A stretch of 64,000 nt of DNA from Pyrocephalus nanus (Eukaryota; Chordata; Aves; Passeriformes; Tyrannidae): contig CM076266.1 in the NCBI GenBank assembly GCA_038380795.1, positions 34,360,145-34,424,144 on the forward strand. The letters run 5' to 3'. The notes beneath the pieces are model-generated. The model worked only from the letters and a program-made list of their open reading frames with translations, was not told the origin of the DNA and did not search any database. The translations under genes and the position numbers were made by a program. This document shows, piece by piece, positions 36,001 to 46,907 of the stretch. Each line of letters begins with the position of its first letter. The first letter of the stretch is position 1.

Positions 36001-39000
36001 TGTGTAAGGTTCTCAGTTCTCCACTGGCGTATTTTTCATGGCAAGTGAATCCTTAAAATAAAAGCTAATTTTTTTAAATCTCCTTATAAAGTTATGAAAA
36101 GCAGTGGAGGAAAAAAAAAAAGAAACTAACATTTCTTGTTTTGTCGATACCTACATTCCATCTAACTTAAAAACTTCACAGAGGTGGTAAATACTTCAGA
36201 AACTCTTCAGTTCTGCTCCATAAGACAGGAAGCAATGGATTACTATTCCATGCAACAGACGTTTCATCTACAATAGTATGCAAACCATCTACTCTACACC
36301 ACTGACTCATTAAACTCCTTAAAGTTGGATAAAAAAAAGCTTCAAAATCTACCAGGATCCACTGAAAGCACTGGAGGTAAAGACCACACATGTGAAATGA
36401 TGTGTCAAAGAACTGTAAGGAGAACATCCAGGTTAGGCCAACAGCAAGGGCAGGACAGGGCAACAGTTTTGGAAATTAATTGTAGGGAAGTTCCTTCTGA
36501 ACCCAAGAGTGAGAACAAGTTTAAGCCTGCCAAGTACACTGCAACAATTGTGAACTGGAGAAGTTTGTTGGTATCCTTGAGCAATGGATTTCCAGATATG
36601 GACAATCTCCAACATTGCAGTAAAAGACTTCAAACCTGAGACCAAGTTATTCAACAGGATAATGAAATATTCTTCCTATCTTTCTAGATAACCGGCATAA
36701 GCCCTTCATTTAGTAATGTGAGGCACAGCCCTAGTGGGTACTGAGAGTACTGATGGTTTCCCAAACACTGGCCCTGATCCATTCACATTTCAAAAACACT
36801 ATAAATTCAGATGGCATTTTTATAAGTCCAATAGTAAAATTTCATGGGCTGGTAGTTTGTAACAGTAGTTTTGACTGATAACTTTTCAATATAATGTCTC
36901 TAATTAAAAAAGGGTGGAGAGAGGTGACTGGAGCAATTATACCTTACTATTTAAGACCCTCTGATACCTGCCTGGGGGTTTTTAAAGGCAGGAGTTATCA
37001 ACCACGTGGAAAAGGCAGTGAGCCAGTAAATAACTGTGTCTTCTCAAAGGTAAGTTAGGTGAGACAAAATTACCAAAATTTTAGTAATTTTTTAATTAGG
37101 TAAGTGGAGATTCATTGCTCCAGACTAGAATAAGTATTTGAGACTGTGGCCCATAAAAACAATATAATTGGTACTATGAGGATTTATATAATTTTATAAG
37201 TAACTAACTGAAATGTTAGAAACCCACTCTGCATGGATTAGAGTGTTAGGGTAGGGGAAATAAAGAAGAAGGCTGTTCCTAGGAGGAATTTTAAGTTGTA
37301 TTTGGCTTCACTGGTGATTTTGCACACAGGAAAAAGCCTGTGCTCTTAAAATTCTTTGATAACACATATTAAGAGCTATCATCAATAGAAGAACATGATA
37401 TTTTCCAGAAAGACTAGCATGACCTTGAGAACTGATATTATAGAACAGAGCTGTAACTCAATAGGTGAGAAAGGGGCTATCATGTATTTAGAATCTAATA
37501 ACAACCAGCTCTAAGATCTCAGTAGCTGGAACCAGTTCAAGAAGAGCACAACCCACAGGTATTATCATTTGTGGCAGTGAGTTACAAATTTGATACAGCT
37601 GTTAAAGAAAACGCTCAAAAGTGTTTGAGCACTTTCAGGATACCACTACAGAATAAAAACTTTGCATTTTGATAACTTCAGTGAGTCATAATCAAGAGCA
37701 ATTAAGTCCTTTTAGAAAAGAGGATGAGAAAATAATTTAATAAAATTTATTTGATGAGAATAAGGCATTGAAGGCCAAGAAAAATTGCTCCATGTGTCTG
37801 AGAGTATCATCCAAACATCTATAACTCTGGAAATTATAATATACTTGTAAGTGTTAAAACACAGAAAAGGTGTCAAGCAAGCAAAAACTGAGGTGATCCT
37901 CAGGTGGGCTTGATTACGAATGGAGTTTTGTGTTGCATTTACTGTGGCAGCAACTAGCAGGGCACAATGGGCTAGTCAGCAGGTCTGCTCCCTTTTCTCT
38001 CTGTGTATATACTTTAGTATGCTGCTCCAAAAATATGTCAGTGACTTTTCTCATGACTTGATGAGTTGGGGAGGAAAATATAAGAAATAAGGGGGTTGGC
38101 ATGTCATAGGAAAAAGACTTCTGAATCTTGCCCAGGGTCTATTTCACCAATCTGTTCACTTAACAATAGTTAGTAAGAAAACTGTTCCAAATCTGAGTGT
38201 AAGTACATATGTTTGGTGGTGGCTTTTTGGACACTGAGTGTCAGCTGGAACAGTCTGTCACATTCTTGCTGAAATAGGATTCAGTATAGTTTTCCTAGAC
38301 AATCTCATGTCAAAATACATCTGTCATGATCAATTGCTAAGCATAGTTCATGCTTTTAAAAAATCAGAGAGAGGAGTGAAAATATTTAACAGTGTTGAAA
38401 GAAAAAATTATGCCTCTAGTTCACTGAATTCATGGAAAATATGCAGAGTTCAACAACTACTTGAGAGTTGCTTATCTTTTATCTTGGTCAAGGACTGACT
38501 TGGGACTTTAGGGCAGAGCTATCCACAGGGAGACAGATACCTGTGACAGAATCCCTGCAACTAAATAAGAGGTTGAAGTCAAAATGCAAGGCCTCTTAGC
38601 ATTTCCCTCATTTTAGACTCTGAGGTTGCTGAATCCTGGGAGTTGTGTTCCATAGTGTATGAGTGCCTATTTATTGTTTGACTGTGGTAAGTGGTTAAGA
38701 AGCCATTCAGCTAAGCTATGAAGCTCCAAAACTCAGCACCTTATTGAAGTTACTGCACTGATCTGTGCTAATAATTAGGTAAATAAATTGCCACTTGACA
38801 CCTGCCTGTCTTTATCTTTTAAACATTTCTCCAGAAGTCACAGATTTGCTCCATTCAAGGGTGAACCGGATATAAACTTTGTGTTTTGGCACACTGCAGA
38901 TATATTTTTACTCTCCACTCATTCCTATCTTTTGCTATTAACCAGAAGGAAACAAACAAACAAAAAAACCCCAAAAAACGTACAAACAACAAAAAAAAAA

Positions 39001-40188
39001 AAAATCAAAAAAATCAAAACCTATGAGTCAAAGCTCAGCAATATGTTCAGTATGTTATTAGTTGATTTGGAATATTCTTCCAAATGAAGTGTGTTCCAAA
39101 ATATTTTACAGAATTAAAAGCTTTGTGTGACTACAACACAAAAATATAATCTAAAGAGTTTTGGCTAAAAAAGGAAGCCTTCTGTTTTCCTTACAACTGA
39201 GGCCAAACCAATTTTAATTTCTGGTTTCTTAATCAATGTTAAATACTGTTTAGACTGAGTTTCTTATCAAAAAAATATTTCAACACTTCTAGATTTGCAG
39301 TTATTTAATCCATTGTTTTATCTTTAATTTAGCATCCTGAGTATAAGAGCAGTTAAGTTCAAAGTCTTCATAGATTATGCCATCTGTTAATGGAAATCTA
39401 TATTTCAGAGTTATGCATAGTTGATAATTTTGTCTTTTTGCTTCAGCTTGGCCATTTTTTTTTCTCTGCTGGTGCTTAAAGGCTCTGAATTTGCTCATAA
39501 AATTTCATTTTATGGCAAAAGACTAGTCTTAAAAGTTGTTTTCATTATAGCCTAGCATAGACTGAGAACCTTTTGCAATTTTTCATGAGAAAGAAAGAGA
39601 TTGACCATCTGAGATATGAGATTCAAGTTCACTTGACTCTCTGGAGACCCAAACTTGTGTTAGGTCCTTGGTAAAGCTGTTAGGCACTAAAGCAGCTCCT
39701 CAGCCTCTAGTGTATTGGTAGGTGAATTGATTTCTTCATTACTATCCATAGTAGGGTAGATTTGAACACCTCAACATTTACCTTTGACTAAGTGTAGATT
39801 TAGGGACTTGATGCAGCTGTCCACTGTAGGGTGAGATGGCTTGTGGACTGGAAGTGCTTATTTTCTCTACAGTCTGCAAAGGAAACACTGGATGATAAAT
39901 GAGAAGCAGACATCTGTGTTATGTGACTCTGATCAAAAATTTAGGCAAAGATTAGATGTTATAAATTAATCATGACTAAGCAAATTACTCTTTAGTTCAG
40001 GATGGAGGAAAACCAAGACAAAACCCAGAATGTGGTAGAGCACACTGATGAAACTTAGTTTCCCATATGAAACATGAGTATGAAAAAAAAATCCTTGTTA
40101 GTAATTTTGGTTTCAATTTTAAAAGGAGAAATATTTTGCAGTGAAGGTTTCACTACATCAAGCACATTAATATAAAATTTTTGAATTA
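33039..40188. other. Gene-free intergenic DNA
   Basis: No exon, RNA gene or identifiable transposon was found in this 7-kb stretch. Open stretches, for example around 36170-36650 on both strands, overlap each other in several frames and have no family resemblance. An A/C-rich low-complexity tract lies at 38950-39019. Some complex-looking stretches (35270-35400, 36300-36600) could be old unrecognised repeats or conserved elements. Confidence 0.6.
38950..39019. repeat. A-rich low-complexity tract with (AAAC)n
   Basis: About 70 bases are almost entirely A and C, with AAAC units and a 14-A run at 38991-39004. It is likely microsatellite-like DNA or an old poly(A) expansion. Confidence 0.85.
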
Positions 40189-40347
40189 GGGTTTTTTTGG
40201 GGGAGTTTGTGGGGGAGAGCACTGTATTTTATTTGCTTGGGTGTGGTGGTTTTTGTTGTTGTTGTTTAGGGTTTTGTTTGGTTTTGTGGGGGGGTTGTTT
40301 GTTTTTTCTTTGTTTGGGTTTTTTGTTGTTGTTTTGGTTTTGGGTTT
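40189..40347. repeat. G/T-rich low-complexity tract
   Basis: Nearly 160 bases are strongly G/T-biased on the + strand, with GTT triplets, GTTTT units and G runs of up to seven. A few G-poor, A-containing words interrupt it. The opposite strand is an A/C-rich repeat comparable to the CAAA tracts elsewhere in the window. It abuts the GC-richer island starting near 40375. Confidence 0.85.
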
Positions 40348-40374
40348 CATTTTAATTTTAAGCAAAAGTTAACA

Positions 40375-40865
40375 TGCTGGAAGCTCTCCAGGGAACCACT
40401 ATGTTTTTCAGAGAGCAGCAAGAGTGGGCTGCTCCACAAGGTCAGGGGTGCTGGGAGCCAAGGGTGGCAGCAAGGCAGCCAGGCAGGGGCCTCCCCAAAA
40501 GTGGCTGGTCCCATAGCAAGGTGAGCAGAGCAGGTCAGGTAACAGTGATTAAGGTAAACAGAGAGCCGAGGACTGTCCAGGCCAGTCTGTAGTGACAAGG
40601 CAGGTACTAAGTCAGGGTCAGCAAGGCAGGGAGGATGAGCAAGTTGCTATGCCAGGCACACCTAAAGTGTAACTTGGGCATCCTCCAAGGGAAGACTCTA
40701 AGTGCAGCTCCCAAGCCAAGGTGTCCCTCAGCTCCTTCTCTCATTTTAGCTGTTCTGCAGCAGCCTGATCCCATGTTATATGGCCATGCTCTGTCCAGAG
40801 CTGGCTTTCAGCCCAGGTAACTGTGCCCCTGGGAAGTGAAGCAGAGGGATGCGCATGGGGCCCTG
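40375..40865. other. Unclassified GC-richer island
   Basis: Composition shifts abruptly from AT-rich flanks to a CAGG/CAAGGCAG-rich sequence of about 490 bp. It shares a perfect 15-mer, AGTGACAAGGCAGGT (40591-40605), with the island at 52980-53300 (53139-53153), in the same orientation. There is no convincing reading frame. It may be a diverged LTR or other repeat that I do not recognise, or simply a CAGG-rich local sequence. Confidence 0.4.
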
Positions 40866-43800
40866 GCAGTGTGACTACATACTTTGTAAAGAATAGAAGA
40901 GATTATTTTGACCCTAGAAATTACAGACTTTAAATGAATCAAAGGGCAGGAAAGGAAATGGAGACGCTGAACTTTACATAAGATCACAAAGAGTGATGGA
41001 GCAAAGGTGGTTGAGTCCTTCTCCCCCTAATCAACATTTCAGTGAAACACCACTATTTGCAGCATGGGATCATCATGCTAAACTAAAGAACCCGAAGTTT
41101 GCTGAAAATGCAGAAGCTTTTTGAGGACAGTAGGGAAAAATCTTAAGTATAAATTATATTGGTCTTATAAAATTTTTCTGAGAAGAGTAGTATGCCTTCC
41201 TTACTTCCCACACCACTTAATCCAACCTAGGAAAGAGAGTTTACCCTCTCTTAGTCTCTCAAAAATTACCCGAGTTGAGAAACCACAATTATCTAGCACT
41301 TTACCAGAAGTTAGGTGCTTCCTTTCACTGCACAGAGCTGTTTGTTGGATGGAAATGCTGTTTTCACTTTTTTTCAAGGGACTTTAGCAGTTTTTTATAA
41401 AAGCTGATGCTGTTTGATTTGAAAGTTCAGAGCTAGACTCTTAGATGGTCTAACTCAATATAGCCTTGTTTCTCTAGGCCCATGGCAATTTTTGGTGGCT
41501 GAGGTCTGGCATGTATTTTAGAACAAAAGTTTTATTGTCATATCATAATCAGGGAGGTGGCTCCTGTTAAAAATGGTCATATTCCACTATAAATATATCT
41601 TAACAGAGAGACAAGAACTGTGGAAGTTTCCCATAAGAACTGCTGTTTTCAATTTGCTTTAACATCAAGCTACTATAGATTAAATACTCTGCTCATGCAA
41701 AAAGTCCCCTTATTTTCTAAACTATGTAGCTGTTGACAGTTGTGTGTCATTCTGAAAGAAATTGTAAACAGCTTATTACTACTTCATAGAATCAGAATGT
41801 ACCAGTTGTCTTGTGCTTTTTCTTAGCTGAGGTGTGTTGGTTGGAAGCTTCCACCTGGACACTAACAGCCTAAATATTTTTATGTGGCCAAAGCAAAAGC
41901 TTGTGTATCCCAGGACTGCTGAGTAAGAAACTATGCTGGTAGCAATAACCATTCTCTTGTAGCTGTGTAAGATCTGAAGTGCTACATCCATGTACACTTA
42001 CCTCCATCTTATTCCAGTCTCTGTTACACAGGGATATGTTATGGGTTACCACAGGCAGTAGGTTTTGGTGCAGAAATCCTAAGCTAGTGAAAGCAACATG
42101 CATATTCAGCTTTGTATGTTGACTGTTCCTCTGTTAAGCAAACGCTCAAGAGCCTTCTGCTACTAAAAGTGGACTCTGAGTAAGGTCTATGGTGAAAAAC
42201 AATCTGGTCTAAGGTCTTGTGTCGTGATGAAACTGTCATGAAACTGGTGAGTGACCACCAGTTACTGGGCTTAAATAATACACTGATTAGCACACTCAAC
42301 GCAATATAAAAGGTAGCATTGCCCAAATACTGTTTCCCATACAAATTATAGGGGAATAAAATGTTTATGTTCATAATGATACAAATCCACATCCATTGAA
42401 GAATTTATTGCAGGTTTCTGACTACTCCTACAACTTGTCAATGTCTTCCTCAGTCATATTTTCCTAGTCTTATGTGCATGTCTTCCTCTACCCTCTCCTA
42501 AAGTCACAGAGCTAAAGAATCCATGCTGGTGACAACACTGCTTAGGATAAATTTATTTGCTGGAACTGTCCTTGGTCTAGGGAAATATTCGAGTCAGTAG
42601 GAGGAAAACTTTTTGTAGGACAGACCTGCCTATAGAGACAGCCTGTCTAGAGAAAAGTGTCTAAAATTGCAATATCTCTGCTCCCAACAAGAAGTCATTT
42701 GGGATACACATTCTGATTCCCAAGACAGACATTAGGCTATAAAATTTAGATGCTATAACACTTTCACTGTAGATATGTGGCTTGGAGTGGAGGTCAACTT
42801 CTTGTCCAGTAGACAGAAAGCTGAATAGGCTGCTGAGCAAGAAGCCCCTAACACACATGTAAAGTGTTAGGAGGTGCTGAGTTTACCAGTGTATGGATGT
42901 GGTTTCTTCCTTCTCTGACTTTGAACCTATATTCCTTTTAATTAGCATTCTGAAATCTGGAAAAGCATTAGGCATAGATTAGCATAAGACTAGGCATCAG
43001 CACTGTCAATAGGTCTGTTATAGGGCAAGATGCCTTACAGGAGGGAAATGCAGGCAGTTGTATCGTCATTCAAGCATTTGCTGAGCTAGAGAGAAGGTAT
43101 TTTGCAGATCAAAAATGTTTATTAAAGGCTTGCCAAACTTTTGCTCAAATCTCCTGTTAAATATTTGGCTCCCTTTTTGATCCCAGTATTATGACCTAGC
43201 TGTTAAAATCTCTAGAGGTTTCAATAGTGGTACAGGTTGTGCTCTGTAAATACTATTAGAAAGCAGAGGGGGTGACCACAGTGTAAAAGACCACAGATCT
43301 TCTTCCCAAGGCTGTTCAGAAATGAGCCTTGAGGGACTGGCATGTGTGGATATGTAATTTATCTGTATGTGTGCACAGGAGCAGAGAAAAGATTGGAAAA
43401 CGCTTGCTTTTATCCTACTTGGCTCACGAATCACTAAACTCTTAACAACATAGAGATTTAAAACAAAGATAAGCAAAATACTAAATTATTTAATACTGAT
43501 TAAATAAACTCAAGAAAGTACATATATAGTAACTGGGTAAAGTTATTCTTGTTATTTCCCCACTTATTTAAAAGTATGTGCTTACACCCAGTGTTGATCT
43601 ACCTTTACCACATCAAATATTGGTGGTTGTCTTCCTGGAATTAATATATTTTCTTAGTTTCCTTTCCTCATTATTTATTTTCCACCATTCATTTTAAGTT
43701 CTCTAGTTTAGCTGTGTTACCTGAAGCTTGTCTAGTTCCGCTTGTTTCTGGAAACTACATTTGGTCCATCACTAAAAACATGTTAGCACTGCCTTACTCA

Positions 43801-44174
43801 GTGAAATCCTGGGGAAGAGAAAGATATTTTGGATATGTAGTCAGGTCTGTTTAGATCAGATCTTCTTTGAAACAGTTATGTGCAGTTTATGAAGTATAGG
43901 GGTATTTTTGAAAATAAACATGTTCTAATTAGTCAGAGAAATTAGATCCTGCTATTGGCCTCATCATCTTAGTTACAAGTGTATCAGACTACTGCAATGG
44001 TTTTCACAGCAGACATAAAAGGCAGCACAAATGCTGCTATCCCTTAAGGATACCTCCCAAGAGGCATAGCATAGTTATGCTTTTTCCCCTATGCACACAA
44101 CCACTGCAAACTGAAATCCTCCTTCAACTACTACTTAACTCTAAAGATGCCAAAGGCCTATCTATGCTGCAGTT
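40866..44174. other. Gene-free intergenic DNA
   Basis: I see no exon, RNA gene or clear transposon in this 3.3-kb stretch. A CATAGAATCAGAAT string at about 41785 weakly recalls the reverse of a CR1 3' terminus but has no CR1 body next to it. Confidence 0.6.
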
Positions 44175-44208
44175 ATTCAATCATCAATATTCAATATTCA
44201 ATCATCAA
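44175..44208. repeat. 13-bp direct repeat next to CR1 3' end
   Basis: ATTCAATCATCAA occurs at 44175-44187 and 44196-44208, with a 21-base period and an AATATTCAATATT-like centre. It adjoins the CR1 3' terminus. It may be a diverged form of the terminal short repeats or a local duplication. Confidence 0.7.
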
Positions 44209-45367
44209 ATCATAGAATGATTTTTATTGGACCACTGGTAGCCATCATGTCCAGCTCAAAGCAGGGCTATCTTCAGAGGTAAAATAGGTTTTTCGGGGCT
44301 TTGTCCAGCTGAGGTTTAAAAATCTCCAGCACTGGAACATCCCTGGCATCTCTAGGCAGCCTTGTTCAGAGCTTAACCACTGTGAGATTTTGGGTTTTTA
44401 ATTTATGTCTATTTAAAATATTTTACTGTAAGTATGCACTGTCTCCTAACATTTTACTATGCACTTCTGAAAAGAGTCTTGCCCTACCTTGCCTTTAAGC
44501 AGACAGCACTGAATGTCCCTCATTAGACTTTCTCCAGGCCAAGCAAACTGATTCTCCTGTGTGTCATGTTCTCTATACCCTACACAGAAATCCTTGTGGT
44601 GTGTCTATATTTGTCTTTAGTGGGGACCCAAACTGGATGAAGTATTCCATGTATGATCACACAAGTGGCAAATAAAGGAGGAAAATCACTTCCCTAGATC
44701 TACTGGCTTTTCCCTTGTCAGTGATAGGCCCTTGTTCTTGCAGTGGTGCACTGTTGACTCATACTTAATTTGATGTACACTGAGACCTCAAATAATTCCT
44801 CAAAACTATTTTCTAGGCAATTTGTCCCAAACTCATACTGATGCAAGGGGCATTATATCTTCATACCTGCATGACTTTGCATTTGGTTTTGCTGAAATTT
44901 GTGAGGTGCCTGTCAGCCCATTTCTTCTGTCTCCCAAAGCCTTTTGGTGGGACGGCCTTGCCCTCCAGTTTATTAGTCATTGACTCTTTTTCCACCCCAC
45001 AAGGTTCAGTAAATTGCTTTAAGTGCAATTATCCATTTCTGAACTTCATACAATTCGCCCATTGATCCAGCCCGTCCAGATGCCTCTGCAGAACCTTCCT
45101 GCTCTCCAGCAGATCAACAGCCCCGTCTAACTTGATGTTGTCTGCAAACTGACCAACAGAAGTGGATCCCCTTATCCAGACATTGCATTGATAGAATTAA
45201 ACAGTACTGAGCCCTGGGGGACACCACTTATGACTGGCCAACTGGATGTAACTCCACTCACCACCACTCTGGGCTCAGACAGCCAGTTTTTAATCCAGTG
45301 AACAGTATGCCTGTCCAAGGCATGAGCAGCCAGGTTTTTTTAGGAGAATGCTGTGTGAAATGCTTCC
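44208..45367 (-). mobile_element. CR1 LINE fragment, 5'-truncated and degraded
   Basis: On the minus strand this is the 3' part of a chicken-repeat-1 non-LTR retrotransposon. The 3' end is at 44208-44220, where the reverse complement reads ATTCTATGATT. The reverse-transcriptase part is still legible: SGVPQGSVL at 45202-45228, preceded by DRHTVHWIKNWL (upstream in element sense), and the catalytic block at 45128-45148. That block now reads FADN instead of the active-site FADD/YADD. Nearer the 3' end, the KCKV segment occurs around 44870-44885. Frames are broken by indels and stops, so the copy is dead. The 5' part of the element is missing, as is usual for CR1. Boundaries are good to about 10 bases at the 3' end and about 20 at the 5' end. 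Confidence 0.9.
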
Positions 45368-46885
45368 ATTCCTTCACTGCTCTTTTTTCATCCTCTTTTT
45401 TTTCCTTTTTTCAGCTGAACATTAGTTACTGTACTTCTAGCAGACAGCTGGTAGAAACCTGTTTTCAAATCTTACCAGTATCACTTACCAGTATCTCCTC
45501 CCAAACTATGAAGACATTCCTCTTGTCGTCTTTAATCCTCCCTTAGAAACTCTAGTAGGTTTTTGTTTGTTTGGGGTTTTTTTAATATTGCTCCCTAGGA
45601 AAAAAAAAAATTGTGTAGTGGTATTAATGAACTTGTTGTCAAACTTTGGGAATCCATCTGTATCTGCATAAAAAGATTTTTTCTTTGTTGACATAACATA
45701 TACAAATAAAATGAATCAGAATAAGATATGTCTAATTAGTAACATCACTCTAGGAAGAGCTGACATCATTCAGTTGTGAGATTTTATTAGTATATAAAAT
45801 TATTACTTTTAAATGTTTAATCTGGTGTTGATTTTTGTAGTGAATGCTGGAAGGTGCTTCATGTGGTCCAGCATGTCACGACCATGCTATGAAACGAAAG
45901 TATGCAATAGTGAGCAGCATAAATTTGAGACTATAGTTATTATGTCACTAATGTGTCCATTAAGTTTTCATGTTAAGTTTCATTACACTGTCATTACAGC
46001 ACTTTTGTTTTTGATGTATCAAACCACTACTACAGTACATATTTGTTGACATTTCATCTGTTTTAGAAAGGCAAATGATCACAAGTTTCCAAGGAAACTA
46101 ATAAGCAGTATGCAAGAAATGGGTTGCGCAATTTGTTTTGCTAGATAGCGAGTCACTGCTGTTTTAATGTCAATTAAATTACACCTACTTCTCACATTAA
46201 TAAAACAAAAACAAACCATGTACCATTTAAAAAAAAAAAATCACATAGCCATATCCATTTAGTGAAGGGAAATGAGCATTGTATTGTAGCTTATACAGAT
46301 GCAAGATAAAGTGGGATGTAATTTGCTGAAGATTTTATGTGCTTTATATAAAAAGAGCTTTATTTTATGGCTTTGTGGAAAACCTTTTTTTCTATTAAGT
46401 CCATAAGACTATATGACCACAAACCTTAACTCCTGAAGCAATTTTTAAGACTGGGATGTACAAATTTGTTTTCTTACTTCTAATTGCCTGCACAGTTTGG
46501 TAGAAAAACTTTCAGAGCTGCTGTCGAGCTGTACTGTGGAAAGAGAAATGCTTTGAGTAATTCAGATCTACGGGGTTGAAATCAATTTAGGCTGGCAACT
46601 CAGATAAAACAGTTCACCTGCTACAGCTCTTGAGCGGATTACCTTTATGAGCTGCATGAATGAAAACCAAATAGTTTATTTTTTTTTGAATACAAGATCC
46701 TCAGGTGACTTTACCTTTTGAAGCCATAATAGCTGTTTTTAGGTATTGTTGTGTCTATTTACTGCGGAGGGAAACATTGTGGACTGCAGGCCTGGAGAGC
46801 ATTTTTTCATGCTTCTGACCCTTGGGTGGAGGACCACGAAATTTTAAAATAATGCCGGATATTTTTAGCATTTTTTGGTTTCTTC

Positions 46886-46907
46886 TTTTTTTTTTTTTTT
46901 TTTTTTT
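46886..46907. repeat. Poly-T homopolymer (22 T)
   Basis: This is an uninterrupted T run preceded by a pyrimidine-rich stretch. No LINE or SINE body could be attached to it. Confidence 0.9.

Noticed and set aside
36176..36654. Overlapping open frames on both strands (up to about 104 residues)
   Set aside because: Several frames are open at once with no domain resemblance. This reflects locally low stop density rather than a gene.
41783..41800. CR1 3' end in reverse (CATAGAATCAGAAT)
   Set aside because: Only the terminal-like word is present, and the adjacent sequence does not continue as CR1.
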